This document shows, piece by piece, positions 32,666 through 44,593 of a DNA stretch of 64,000 bases; within the stretch, counting starts at the first letter, position 1; each line of letters begins with the position of its first letter. A model generated the notes under the pieces. It was not told where the DNA came from. It worked only from the letters and a program-made list of their open reading frames with translations, and did not search any database. Source of the stretch: JAEDES01 sp964470055 (lineage in GTDB: Bacteria > Bacillota_I > Bacilli_A > RF39 > UBA660). The DNA lies in contig CAYXZZ010000001.1 of the NCBI GenBank assembly GCA_964470055.1, forward strand, positions 1-64,000, in the 5' to 3' direction. Both the position numbers and the translations under genes were made by a program.

Positions 32666-33296
32666 TAAACAGGAAAAAAGAATCTCTTCTACTACAATAG
32701 CTGTCATTGGTTCAGTGATAATTCTAATAGGAGGATTCTTTCTTTCTTATAACTACATTCAGTCTAAAAAGATAGTGGCTTTTGACTACATGGCCAATGT
32801 CTTCTATCAAGCAGAAGAAGTAGAAATATTAGAACACGATGGTGAATTACAAGAAGAACAAACAGAAGAATTAGGGGAAGTAACTAACGAATATATCGGT
32901 TACTTAACAATACCAAAAATAAACCTAAAAAAAGGTTTCTTAGATATGCGATCAGAGTTAAATAACGTCGAACAAAATATTGCAGTCATTGAAGGTTCCT
33001 CTTATCCAGACAAAGAAAAGGGAAACTTAATTATTGCAGCACACTCTGGTTCAGGATGGAAAGCATTCTTTAATGATCTATACAAATTGTCAACAGGGGA
33101 TATCGCAGAAGTATCATATAAAGGAAAAAAATATACATACAAAATAGTAAATATCTATAAACAAGAAAAAACAGGAAAAATTGCTATTTATAGAGATTAC
33201 GAAAAAACAACATTAACATTAATTACATGTACCAACTTTGACAACGCAACACAGACAATTTACATTGCTGAATTACAAGATGTTGTAGAAGAATAA
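32646..33296 (+). CDS. class D-like sortase with atypical active site
   Basis: A sortase of 216 residues with an N-terminal membrane span (about 15-38) and a catalytic domain (about 80-216). H133 (AAHSG) and C195 (LITCT) are present. The residue aligned with the catalytic Arg, in the pattern R-x-I/V-x-x-A after the Cys, is Q203 (ATQTIYIAEL). The gene overlaps the adhesin by 20 nt, with only a weak ribosome site, so translation is coupled. It is expected to anchor that adhesin through its VPNTD-type signal. Confidence 0.85.
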   Translation: MVRNLNNKQEKRISSTTIAVIGSVIILIGGFFLSYNYIQSKKIVAFDYMANVFYQAEEVEILEHDGELQEEQTEELGEVTNEYIGYLTIPKINLKKGFLDMRSELNNVEQNIAVIEGSSYPDKEKGNLIIAAHSGSGWKAFFNDLYKLSTGDIAEVSYKGKKYTYKIVNIYKQEKTGKIAIYRDYEKTTLTLITCTNFDNATQTIYIAELQDVVEE

Positions 33297-33319
33297 AAAC
33301 TTCATGGGGGGTGAAGGTT

Positions 33320-34561
33320 ATGACACAAACAACGATACTAGAAAAATTGAAAATAATTTTTGAAGTTTCTGCTTCATCAAAATTATTTATAGCCGTTATT
33401 GCATTCATCCTTTTACTAGCAATAGTTGCCTTAACAACAAACAAGAAAAATGCCAGTAGAGGAAAGAAACTATACGGTTTAGTATATGCTGCAATTTCAA
33501 TAGCAATCATCATTTTTTATCATGAATCTTTAGGTCAAATGTTTGATTACATGATGAATAATTTTTTCATAGTCTTATATTTCCCAAATGTAGCAGTCTA
33601 TTTAGCCGCTATCATAATCACAAATATAATTCTTTGGATAAGTGTTTTTAACCTAAAAACACCTAAATTAGTTAGAAATATAAACATTATTATTTATGCT
33701 ATAATTCATTATCTCCTTGCCTTAGTATTAAATATCATCACTAAAAATAATCTTGATATTTTTTCCCAAACATCAGTGTATGGAAATCAAGAGGCACAAG
33801 CAATAATTGAATTTTCAAGTTCCATTTTTATGGTGTGGTTAGTTTTCTTACTATGTTATAAAATGTTAAAAAAATACTTAGTAAAAGAACCTGTTCCAGT
33901 AAGAAAAAAAGTAGTTGTAAAAAAAGTTAGAGCACTACCAGAAAATATTACTGAAGTACCAATACCGTTGTTTGTTAAAGGACAACCTAAAAAAGTAGAA
34001 GAATCAAAAACATTAGAGGAATCTCCCGTCCTATTAACTCAACTTACACCAGAAGAACTACTAGAAAAACAAAAATTAGAAAAACAATTAACCGACACAC
34101 AGGAAAAATTAAATATAGCATTATCTCAGTTGAAAATTCAAGAAGAAACAATTAAAATTCAAGATGAGCAAAAAATTAAACTTGCCCAAGAACAATCTAA
34201 GTTAGAAGAAGAACAAATTAAATTACAATATGAACAAACTCTTCTTCAACAACAAGCAACAAAATTACAACAAGAAAAATCAACATTACAGTCTGAAACT
34301 TTAAAATTACAAGAAGAAAATAAAAAATTACAAACTGCCAAAAAAGAAGAGTCTAATACTCAACAACCAAAAGTTGATGCTACAACAGCAATCATGCAAA
34401 ATCTTGATGGTATGTTAACATTAGAAGACTACAAAGTTTTAGCAACAATTCTTAAAGAAAAACAGAAAAAGAAAAATATAGAAGAAGCAAAAGAAGAAAT
34501 TAGAAGACAAGAACAAATGAAATTTGCTCAACTACATGAAGCTTATAAAAGTGTAAGATAA
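33320..34561 (+). CDS. membrane protein with long coiled coil
   Basis: I do not recognise a family. The 413-residue protein has four membrane segments in the first 190 residues, a basic stretch, then a long Gln/Lys/Glu coiled coil (about 245-355) and a helical tail. An in-frame GTG at 33311 is in the ribosome site, so the ATG at 33320 is chosen. It follows the sortase by 23 nt and is probably cotranscribed with it. A scaffold or localisation role at the membrane is possible. Confidence 0.6.
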   Translation: MTQTTILEKLKIIFEVSASSKLFIAVIAFILLLAIVALTTNKKNASRGKKLYGLVYAAISIAIIIFYHESLGQMFDYMMNNFFIVLYFPNVAVYLAAIIITNIILWISVFNLKTPKLVRNINIIIYAIIHYLLALVLNIITKNNLDIFSQTSVYGNQEAQAIIEFSSSIFMVWLVFLLCYKMLKKYLVKEPVPVRKKVVVKKVRALPENITEVPIPLFVKGQPKKVEESKTLEESPVLLTQLTPEELLEKQKLEKQLTDTQEKLNIALSQLKIQEETIKIQDEQKIKLAQEQSKLEEEQIKLQYEQTLLQQQATKLQQEKSTLQSETLKLQEENKKLQTAKKEESNTQQPKVDATTAIMQNLDGMLTLEDYKVLATILKEKQKKKNIEEAKEEIRRQEQMKFAQLHEAYKSVR

Positions 34562-34612
34562 TCTTGCGCTTTTTTCTTTTTCTTCATATTTGCGTATCCT
34601 TCTAAAGTAAGA

Positions 34613-34618
34613 TATAAT
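34613..34618 (+). promoter_or_regulatory. promoter -10 of pcrA
   Basis: TATAAT 24 nt before the start codon; no TG extension. Confidence 0.5.
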
Positions 34619-34642
34619 GATATTAGGAAGTAGGTAGAAAAC

Positions 34643-36739
34643 ATGGATTTAGAAAACTTAAATGACAGACAAAAAGAAGCAGTACTATATAATGACGGTC
34701 CACTTCTTATTATCGCAGGAGCAGGGGCAGGTAAGACTAAAACACTTACAACTAAAATTGCCTATCTAATTGAAAAAGAAAATGTTCATCCTTATAATAT
34801 TTTAGCCATTACCTTTACTAATAAAGCCGCTAAAGAAATGAAGGATAGATTATATATGTTAATAGGAGAACTTGCTAAAAAATTACAAGTCTCAACTTTC
34901 CACAGTTTTGGATTAAAACTCCTAAGAGAAAATTATGAAGCCTTAGGCTATGATAAAAACTTTGTAATTATGGATAGTGATGATTCCTTAACCGTAGTTA
35001 AAAAGATAATTAAAGATATGGGCTATGATCCGAAAATATATAATCCTCGAGCAATTCGTAACAAAATAAGTAGTTTTAAAAATGAAATGATGTCACCAGA
35101 GAGTTATGAAAAATATGCTGTAAGTGACTATGAAAAAGTAATCCAACAAGTATATGCTAAATATGAAGTTAAACTTCAAAGAAATAACTCAGTAGACTTT
35201 GATGACTTGTTACTTTTGCCAATCGAACTATTTAAAAAACGCCCAGAAACATTAGAAAAGTATCAAGATTTATACCAATATTTACTAATTGATGAGTATC
35301 AAGATACTAACGATGCCCAGTATATTTTAACTAAACTATTATGTGCAAAAAATCGAAAAATAACTTGTGTAGGAGATGATTCTCAAAGTATTTATAGTTT
35401 CCGTGGTGCCAACTACAAAAATATCTTAAACTTTGAAAAAGATTACAAAGATGCTAAAACCATCCTCCTAGAACAGAATTATCGATCAACTAGTACAATT
35501 CTAGATGCAGCAAATCAAGTAATTAAAAACAATAAAATGCGTAAAGATAAAAATCTTTGGACTGCTCGTGGCGTAGGAGACAAAATCAAATATTATCGAG
35601 CATATAATGAAAGAGACGAAGCCCAGTATGTCATCAGAAAAATAAAGGAGTTAACTGTACGTGGAGTTGAATATAAAGATATGGCTGTTCTCTATAGAAC
35701 TAATGCCCAGTCTCGTGTCTTAGAAGAAGAGATGTTAAAAGAAAATGTTCCATATCGCGTTATCGGAAGTTTTTATTTCTATTCTAGAAAAGAAATAAAA
35801 GATTTAATTGCTTATTTAAGATTAATACATAATTCTAAAGATAACATAAGCCTACTAAGAGTTATTAACACCCCAAAAAGAGGTATTGGCTTAAAAACAA
35901 TTGAAACACTTCAAGAAAAAGCCGATCTTGCTGGTACAAGTATCTATGACGCTATTACCTCAGGAAAAGAATTAGACTTTAAAAATACCATTGAAAAATT
36001 AAAGTCCATATCTGAAGAACTAACTCTTACAGAGTTAATTGATAAAGTTTTAGATGCCTCAGGCCTAAGGGCAGACCTAGAAAGTGAAAAGTCCCTTGAA
36101 GCAGAAGTCCGTCTTGAAAACTTAGAAGAATTCAAGTCAATTACTAAATCCTTTGAAGAAAGAGAAGGACTAATATCCTTAGAAGATTTCTTACTTGAAA
36201 TAAGTTTAATAAGTGATGTAGAAGAATATAAAGATGATCCAAATAGAGTCAGTTTAATGACCGTTCACTCAGTTAAGGGACTTGAATTTAATCATGTCTT
36301 TGTTGTAGGAATGGAAGAAGGAATATTCCCACATATGAATTCACTTATGGAAAACTCCGAATTAGAAGAAGAACGACGTCTTTGTTATGTAGCAATAACT
36401 CGTGCTAAAGATGACTTACATCTAGTAAATGCAAGACGAAGAACCTTATTTGGAAAAGAACAGATTAATCCAGTAAGTAGATTTATGGGAGAGATTAATA
36501 AAGATTTAATTGAATCTAATGCGAAAGAAGAACTTCCACAAAAAGAAGAAAAACTTGAAGTAGGAGAAATGTTTAGAGAAGAAGAAATTGACTATGAAGT
36601 TGGTGACTATGTTTACCATGAGTCATTTGGTACTGGACGTGTATTAGAAGTTACAAACACCCTAGTAAGTGTTGCATTTAAGCATCCTCATGGAGTTAAA
36701 AAACTAATGAAAAATCATAAAAAACTATCTAAAGTATAG
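34643..36739 (+). CDS. pcrA: ATP-dependent DNA helicase PcrA/UvrD
   Basis: A superfamily 1A 3'-5' helicase for repair and replication-fork clearance. Motif I GAGAGKT (about 26-32), motif Ia ITFTNKAA, motif II DEYQDTN, motif III GDDSQSIYSFRGA, motif IV (QNYRST), motif V VHSVKGLEF and motif VI YVAITRAK are all present. The C-terminal Tudor-like domain (EVGDYVYHESFGTGRVLEV) that binds RNA polymerase in PcrA is retained. At 698 residues it is slightly shorter than B. subtilis PcrA (739). Confidence 0.96.
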   Translation: MDLENLNDRQKEAVLYNDGPLLIIAGAGAGKTKTLTTKIAYLIEKENVHPYNILAITFTNKAAKEMKDRLYMLIGELAKKLQVSTFHSFGLKLLRENYEALGYDKNFVIMDSDDSLTVVKKIIKDMGYDPKIYNPRAIRNKISSFKNEMMSPESYEKYAVSDYEKVIQQVYAKYEVKLQRNNSVDFDDLLLLPIELFKKRPETLEKYQDLYQYLLIDEYQDTNDAQYILTKLLCAKNRKITCVGDDSQSIYSFRGANYKNILNFEKDYKDAKTILLEQNYRSTSTILDAANQVIKNNKMRKDKNLWTARGVGDKIKYYRAYNERDEAQYVIRKIKELTVRGVEYKDMAVLYRTNAQSRVLEEEMLKENVPYRVIGSFYFYSRKEIKDLIAYLRLIHNSKDNISLLRVINTPKRGIGLKTIETLQEKADLAGTSIYDAITSGKELDFKNTIEKLKSISEELTLTELIDKVLDASGLRADLESEKSLEAEVRLENLEEFKSITKSFEEREGLISLEDFLLEISLISDVEEYKDDPNRVSLMTVHSVKGLEFNHVFVVGMEEGIFPHMNSLMENSELEEERRLCYVAITRAKDDLHLVNARRRTLFGKEQINPVSRFMGEINKDLIESNAKEELPQKEEKLEVGEMFREEEIDYEVGDYVYHESFGTGRVLEVTNTLVSVAFKHPHGVKKLMKNHKKLSKV

Positions 36740-36748
36740 GAGAATTAA

Positions 36749-37174
36749 ATGCTAGGATTTTCAAATCAAATTCTAAAAAGAGGTTATACAATCTATATTA
36801 GTAAAAATCCTAGACAACATAGTTTACAAGGGCCTATTTAAAATCATTTTATGATGGTATTCATCCACATGAATTGCCTAACCAAGAATTAAAAAGTATA
36901 ATTCATCTACTATATTATGGAAGAATTAGAACAAGGTGGGCTTCTTCAAGTGTTTCAATCTGGTTATACTATAACAGGAATACTTGGACAACAGAAAACA
37001 GAAAGTCCATATTGTGAAAACAAATATTTAGAAGTACATGGTCAAAAACAAAGTCTTGATTACCATGAAATGCTAGTCGATTTGGAAGTAGAACTAGCAT
37101 CACCAAAAAGAAATAAATCAGAAAGTGTGATTCAATATATAAAACTATATGAAGGAGTTGATAGATATGAATAA
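36749..37174 (+). pseudogene. decayed gene of unknown identity
   Basis: A good start (AGGAG, ATG 36749) opens a frame that stops after 30 codons at 36841. An adjacent frame then continues with KSFYDGIHPHELPNQELKSI and the first frame resumes from about 36917 to 37174 with no stop. This looks like one gene with at least two frameshifts. No family is recognised. It lies between pcrA and the nucleotidyltransferase. A sequencing error is an alternative explanation. Confidence 0.45.
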
Positions 37175-38066
37175 AGATATCACATTATTAGTATTAGCGG
37201 CAGGAATGGGTAGCCGTTTCGGAGGCTTAAAACAAATTGAACCAGTTGGCCCATCAGGAGAATTCATGATTGACTATTCAGTATACGATGCAATAAAAGC
37301 CGGATTTACAAAAATAGTCTTCTTAATTAAAGAGGAAAATTATGAAGTATTTAAAGAAACAATTGGAGCAAGAGTAGAACCACATATCAAAGTAGAATAT
37401 GCATTCCAAAAAAATGACAATCTTCCAACCGGTTATGATATTCCAAAAGATAGAACTAAACCATTTGGAACTGGTCATGCTGTATATTGTGCAAAAGATA
37501 ATATTCATGAAAAGTTTGCCATTATCTCAGCAGATGATTTCTTTGGAGCCGAATCATTCCAACTAGCAGCAAATTTTGCTAAAGAAAGTGATGACTTCTG
37601 TGTAATTGGTTATAAAATAGGAGGAACATTATCAGATAAAGGAGCAGTTAAGCGCGGAGTTTGTATGGAAAAAGATGGCTATTTAACAGATGTCATTGAA
37701 AGTAAAGCAGAGCGTATAGGTGATGTTGTAAAATGTGAACCATTAAATGGTAATGCATCATATGAAATCGGTTTAGATCATCCCGTATCAATGCTAATGT
37801 TTGGTTTAACACCTGCTATATTTGATGAGATAGAACTTCAAATGAATGAATTCTTTGCCAGCAATAAAGACGATTTATCAACATGTGAGTTCTTATTACC
37901 AGATGTTCTAGATAGAATGATTAAAGAAGAAAAAGTTAAAATTAAAGTCTTACCAACATCTGCTAAATGGTTTGGTGCAACATATCGTGAAGATTTAGAT
38001 AACATAAAAAATTCAATTAAAGAATTAGTGGCCGAAGGTGTATACAAAGAGGATTTATGGAGTTAA
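37167..38066 (+). CDS. sugar-phosphate nucleotidyltransferase family protein
   Basis: A 299-residue NTP transferase-fold protein. The N-terminal signature LVLAAGMGSRFGGLKQIEP (about 8-26) is the pyrophosphorylase nucleotide motif, and SADDFFG (about 117) is the metal-binding aspartate region. It resembles uncharacterised MobA/GlmU-like nucleotidyltransferases found in Firmicutes; the sugar is unknown. An in-frame ATG at 37149 is in the GAAGGAG ribosome site, so the start is 37167. Confidence 0.8.
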   Translation: MNKDITLLVLAAGMGSRFGGLKQIEPVGPSGEFMIDYSVYDAIKAGFTKIVFLIKEENYEVFKETIGARVEPHIKVEYAFQKNDNLPTGYDIPKDRTKPFGTGHAVYCAKDNIHEKFAIISADDFFGAESFQLAANFAKESDDFCVIGYKIGGTLSDKGAVKRGVCMEKDGYLTDVIESKAERIGDVVKCEPLNGNASYEIGLDHPVSMLMFGLTPAIFDEIELQMNEFFASNKDDLSTCEFLLPDVLDRMIKEEKVKIKVLPTSAKWFGATYREDLDNIKNSIKELVAEGVYKEDLWS

Positions 38067-40320
<2,254 letters not shown>

Positions 40321-40348
40321 GACTTACTTTACATACAATAATCTAAAA

Positions 40349-40357
40349 TGCTATAAT
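40349..40357 (+). promoter_or_regulatory. extended -10 promoter
   Basis: TGCTATAAT, 22 nt before the start at 40380. Confidence 0.6.
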
Positions 40358-40379
40358 ATGCATAAGTTGAGGTGAGAAC

Positions 40380-41204
40380 ATGAAAAATAAAACTAAAAAG
40401 ATAAACCGAATCAAAGCCGAAGAATATGATGAAAATGCAGAAGTAGATGTTGAAATAGATATTGAAGATGACTACTATGAAGATGATACCCTAAATGCAG
40501 ATGAAAATAACATTTCTTCAACAAATGAATTTTCAAATACTGAAGAAGACTCTGAGGAAAAAGAAGAATACGAAGACGCAAAAAAAACTTTTAGACGAGC
40601 AAATTCTGACAAGACAATGAAAATATTTAATATTATCTTTATTGTTTTAATGATTCTAATGATCTTAATCAGTATTGATGTCGTTTGCGTTTCTAAATAT
40701 AATAAGGGTCCATTTTTTGCTATCAAAACCGCAACATATGATGATGGAGGAACAAAGGTATATTATGGACTAGGCTATAAAGTAATAAAATACAATGTAA
40801 CAGACGGAAGAAAAGACACAAAACTAGGATTTTGGAATATGCCATATACTATTACACCAACTGAAATTGAAGACATAGATCTTGCTATTGAGTTTCAAAA
40901 CGATCCTGAAAAAACAGCCAATAAATACTACAAACAATATTTAAAAATAGAATCCGAAATTAAAGAAGTAAATACAGATGAAAATAAATTAGTTCTTCAA
41001 TATGTTGATCCAGATGGTAAATATACTTTAGAAATTGATTGCTCAATGACCAAAGAAAAAGAGGATTTGATAAATTACACAGAACAACAAAAACTTCTTG
41101 TTCGTGGTACCGTTTATAAATTCACCTTAAAAAATGACGATCGAGCAAATACAATTTATTTATCAGATTGCTATACAGAAGAAGTTATAGAAGACTCTGA
41201 ATAA
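40380..41204 (+). CDS. acidic single-span membrane protein
   Basis: Unrecognised. It has 274 residues: an acidic cytoplasmic tail (about 1-75), one membrane segment (about 80-103) and an external domain. The last 90 residues (SEIKEVNTDENKLVLQYVD...LLVRGTVYKFTL...IYLSDCY) look like an OB-type beta domain, as in small OB-fold exported proteins. It has a GAGGTGAG site and its own promoter and terminator. Confidence 0.55.
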   Translation: MKNKTKKINRIKAEEYDENAEVDVEIDIEDDYYEDDTLNADENNISSTNEFSNTEEDSEEKEEYEDAKKTFRRANSDKTMKIFNIIFIVLMILMILISIDVVCVSKYNKGPFFAIKTATYDDGGTKVYYGLGYKVIKYNVTDGRKDTKLGFWNMPYTITPTEIEDIDLAIEFQNDPEKTANKYYKQYLKIESEIKEVNTDENKLVLQYVDPDGKYTLEIDCSMTKEKEDLINYTEQQKLLVRGTVYKFTLKNDDRANTIYLSDCYTEEVIEDSE

Positions 41205-41214
41205 AATAATGACT

Positions 41215-41243
41215 AAACACACTTCAAAAAAGTGTGTTTTTGT
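41215..41243 (+). terminator. Rho-independent terminator
   Basis: AAACACACTT-caaaa-AAGTGTGTTT and T run. Confidence 0.85.
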
Positions 41244-41313
41244 TTATAAGAAGTTCTTTTTGTATAATTATTAAAAACTGTAATTTAGTTTAATTTACAA
41301 CCCCAAATTTACG

Positions 41314-41322
41314 TGATATAAT
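41314..41322 (+). promoter_or_regulatory. extended -10 promoter of gatCAB
   Basis: TGATATAAT, 26 nt before the gatC start. Confidence 0.6.
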
Positions 41323-41348
41323 AAGTAAAGTTAAAGGAGGAATCCGCC

Positions 41349-41651
41349 ATGGATGACAAATTATCAAAAGAAGAAGTATTACACGTTGCCGAACTTGCAC
41401 GTATCAAAATTAGTGAAGAAGAAATTGAAATGTATCAAAGACAATTAAAACAAATTATAGATAGTGTTGATAAAATAAAAGACGTAGAAGACTATGACGA
41501 TGAAATGCTAATTGCTAACTGGAGTTCTAATGCCACATTACGTGAAGATATTGCAGGAGAAATGCTAAATCCTAAAGAAATAGTAGCAATATCCCCTCGT
41601 CACAGCGGTAACTACATCGAAGTGCCAGTTGTAATAGGAGAGGAGGCTTAA
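41349..41651 (+). CDS. gatC: Asp/Glu-tRNA amidotransferase subunit C
   Basis: GatC stabilises GatA-GatB in the amidotransferase that converts Glu-tRNA-Gln or Asp-tRNA-Asn to the amide form. The 100-residue helical protein has the family EVLHVAELARI start and LREDIA segment. An AAAGGAGG site precedes it and gatA starts 1 nt after its stop. Because asnA and an Asn T-box occur in the same window, this complex may serve mainly tRNA-Gln here; that is inference. Confidence 0.93.
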   Translation: MDDKLSKEEVLHVAELARIKISEEEIEMYQRQLKQIIDSVDKIKDVEDYDDEMLIANWSSNATLREDIAGEMLNPKEIVAISPRHSGNYIEVPVVIGEEA

Positions 41652-41652
41652 T

Positions 41653-43101
41653 ATGAAATATCTAAATAAAAGTGTTTTAGAATTACACAAGTTACTAAAA
41701 GAAAAAAAGATTAAGCCTATTGACTTAGTAGAAGAAGCCTTTGAAAATATTGAAAATAATAAAGAATTAAATGCTTATATAACTTTAAATAAAGAAGAGG
41801 CTCTAAAACAGGCTAAAGAACTAGAAAATAAAGAAGTAGATAATATCTTATTTGGTATGCCAATAGCTATAAAAGATAACATTATTACTAAAGGTTTATT
41901 AACAACCTGTGCATCTCATATGTTAGATAACTTCACACCAATATATGATGCAACTGTTATTGAAAAGATTAAAGCCAAGAATATGATTATTATTGGTAAA
42001 ACTAATATGGATGAGTTTGCTATGGGATCAACTAGTAGAACAAGTTACTTTGGTGCACCTCTAAACCCTTGGAATAAAACAAAAATATCTGGAGGTTCTT
42101 CTGGTGGTTCTGCGGTAACCATTTCTGCACGTGATTTACCATTTGCTTTAGGTTCAGACACAGGTGGTTCAATTAGACAACCATCAAGTTATTGTGGAAT
42201 AGTAGGAATGAAACCGACCTATGGTAGAGTATCAAGATTTGGACTAGTTGCATTTGCTTCAAGCATGGATCAAATTGGTCCAATGACTAAAAATGTTTAT
42301 GAAAATGCTTTACTATTAAATGCTATTGTTGGCCATGATGATAAAGACTTAACATCAGCAAATAAAGAAGATGAAGATTTTACAAGATTAATTGGTGAAA
42401 ACATAAAAGGAATGAAAATTGCTATTCCAACATACTTTATGAGTGATATTGTAGCAGAAGAAGTAAAAACAAAAATCAAAGATACCATTACATTATTAGA
42501 AAATGCTGGAGCAACAGTTGATTATGTTGATATAAAATATTTAGAACATGCAGTAACACTATACCAAGTAATTGCTTTAGGAGAGGCAAGTTCAAACTTA
42601 GCCCGTTTCGATGGAATAAGATATGGACATTCTAAAGAAAATACTGAAAACATTCTTGATTTATATTATGGAACTAGACAAGAAGGATTCGGTACAGAAG
42701 TTAAACGTCGTATTATGGTTGGTTCATACATCCTAAGTGGAGAAAATGCAAAAATCTATTACAACAAAGCCATGTCAATTAGAGATGATATGAGAAAAGA
42801 ATTTAAAAAAGTCTTTGCCAATTATGATTTAGTTATTGGCCCAACTGCCACAACTACTGCTTATAATCAAACAGACTCACTTGATGATCCATTAAAAAGT
42901 TTCTTAGACGATGTTTTAGTTAATCCAGTAAATATGGCAGGTCTTCCAGGAATGAACGTTCCAGTAGGATTTGACAAAGAACACCTACCAATTGGAATGC
43001 ATATTATTGGTGATGATTTCTGCGAATCAAAAATGTACAAACTCGCAAGTTTTATTGAAAAAGAGCTTAATTTAGATTTAACACCAGGAGGTGAAAAGTA
43101 A
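41653..43101 (+). CDS. gatA: Asp/Glu-tRNA amidotransferase subunit A
   Basis: The amidase subunit that releases ammonia from Gln. The amidase-signature triad is seen: Lys in AIKDNI, and the two serines of the GGSSGGSA motif with downstream GSDTGGSIRQPSSYCG. The length of 482 residues is standard. It is in an operon between gatC and gatB and overlaps gatB by one base. Confidence 0.97.
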   Translation: MKYLNKSVLELHKLLKEKKIKPIDLVEEAFENIENNKELNAYITLNKEEALKQAKELENKEVDNILFGMPIAIKDNIITKGLLTTCASHMLDNFTPIYDATVIEKIKAKNMIIIGKTNMDEFAMGSTSRTSYFGAPLNPWNKTKISGGSSGGSAVTISARDLPFALGSDTGGSIRQPSSYCGIVGMKPTYGRVSRFGLVAFASSMDQIGPMTKNVYENALLLNAIVGHDDKDLTSANKEDEDFTRLIGENIKGMKIAIPTYFMSDIVAEEVKTKIKDTITLLENAGATVDYVDIKYLEHAVTLYQVIALGEASSNLARFDGIRYGHSKENTENILDLYYGTRQEGFGTEVKRRIMVGSYILSGENAKIYYNKAMSIRDDMRKEFKKVFANYDLVIGPTATTTAYNQTDSLDDPLKSFLDDVLVNPVNMAGLPGMNVPVGFDKEHLPIGMHIIGDDFCESKMYKLASFIEKELNLDLTPGGEK

Positions 43102-44522
43102 TGTCAAATTATATTCCAACAATCGGAATTGAGGTTCATGTTGAGTTAAAAACCAAAACAAAGATTTTTTCTAATTCCGTTAACGGTTATGGAGAAATGG
43201 CAAATTCACTAACTAATGTTATTGACCTAGGCTACCCAGGAACATTACCAACTTTAAATAAAGAAGTAGTTAATTTAGCAATTAAAGCCGCAACCGTTTT
43301 GAACTGTAAAATAAGAAGAGAAATGCACTTTGATAGAAAAAATTATTTCTATCCAGACAATCCAAAAAATTTCCAAATTACTCAAAATAGAACACCTATT
43401 GGTTATGATGGATATGTTGAAATTGAAGTGGCCGGACAAAAGAAAAAAATAGAAATATTAGAAATGCACATTGAAGAAGATACCTGCAAATCAACGCATA
43501 GAGGTACAAAAACACTTCTAGATTTTAATAGAGCCGGAGTTCCTCTAATTGAAATTGTCACAAAACCATGCATTTCAAGTAGCGAAGAAGCCAAAGCATA
43601 CCTAGAAAAATTACGACAATTATTATTTTATTGTGATATTTCTGACTGTAAAATGGAAGAAGGATCAATGCGAGCAGATGCAAATGTTTCCATCAGAAAG
43701 AATGTCTCTGATCCATTTGGTACCAAAGCCGAAATTAAAAATATTGGTTCAATATCAAATGTTGGCTTAAGTATTGAAAAAGAAATTGCCCGTCAAGCAA
43801 AAATTTATGACGCTGGGGAAACTTTCCAAGAACAAACAAGACGTTATGATGATAAATTAGGTGATACAGTTTTAATGCGTGTTAAAGAAACAGGCAATGA
43901 TTACCGTTATTTCCCAGAACCAGATATTCCATTTCTTTATGTAACCGATGAAATGATTGAAAACGTAAAAAAGACAATTCCAATGCTTCCAGATGAACGT
44001 AAAGAAGTATATCTATCTAAAGGAGTATCTGAAATTAATGCAGTTAAGTTAATTCAAAACAGAGCCCTAAGTGATTACTTTAATGATTTACTATCAGAAG
44101 ATACTAATTTCAAAATTGCTAGTAATTTACTTTTAGGCGATATTGCAGCCTACTTAAATAGAGAAGAAAAAACAATTATGGATACAACTCTTACTAAAGA
44201 GCGTTTTCTAGATTTAATTAAACAAATGGAAAACAATACTTTAACAAGTAAAAATCTAAAAGATATTTTAGATAAAGTCCTAGAAGAGACAACAAGTATC
44301 ACTGACATAATTAAAAACTTAGGCATCGAAAATATTACTGATGATTCTGCTATTAGAGAAGTAGTAAGAAAAGTGATTGATGCAAATCAAGAATCAGTAG
44401 ACGATTACAAAGCAGGTCATGATCGAGCAATTAAATTCTTAATGGGACAAGTTATGAAAGAATCTAAAGGATCTGCTAATCCAAAAATGGCTATGGATAT
44501 TCTGCTTGAAGAATTAAACTAA
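43101..44522 (+). CDS. gatB: Asp/Glu-tRNA amidotransferase subunit B
   Basis: GatB binds the mischarged tRNA and phosphorylates the acyl group before amidation. The N-terminal GIEVHVEL motif, YPDNPKNFQITQ, and the metal-binding HIEEDTCKSTH region are typical, and the C-terminal YqeY-like helical tail is complete. It has 473 residues. An AGGAGG site overlaps the end of gatA. Confidence 0.97.
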   Translation: MSNYIPTIGIEVHVELKTKTKIFSNSVNGYGEMANSLTNVIDLGYPGTLPTLNKEVVNLAIKAATVLNCKIRREMHFDRKNYFYPDNPKNFQITQNRTPIGYDGYVEIEVAGQKKKIEILEMHIEEDTCKSTHRGTKTLLDFNRAGVPLIEIVTKPCISSSEEAKAYLEKLRQLLFYCDISDCKMEEGSMRADANVSIRKNVSDPFGTKAEIKNIGSISNVGLSIEKEIARQAKIYDAGETFQEQTRRYDDKLGDTVLMRVKETGNDYRYFPEPDIPFLYVTDEMIENVKKTIPMLPDERKEVYLSKGVSEINAVKLIQNRALSDYFNDLLSEDTNFKIASNLLLGDIAAYLNREEKTIMDTTLTKERFLDLIKQMENNTLTSKNLKDILDKVLEETTSITDIIKNLGIENITDDSAIREVVRKVIDANQESVDDYKAGHDRAIKFLMGQVMKESKGSANPKMAMDILLEELN

Positions 44523-44544
44523 ATTTACAAAGAAAGTGTAAATT
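44522..44544 (+). repeat. hairpin after gatB
   Basis: AATTTACA and TGTAAATT pair; the following GAAAAAG lacks a T run, so terminator function is doubtful. Confidence 0.4.
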
Positions 44545-44593
44545 GAAAAAGCCTATTACATAGTGTATAATTATAATACTAGGATGTGATAAA

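Noticed and set aside
44522..44544. Hairpin after gatB as a terminator
   Set aside because: The stem is AT-only and not followed by Ts, so it is listed only as a hairpin.
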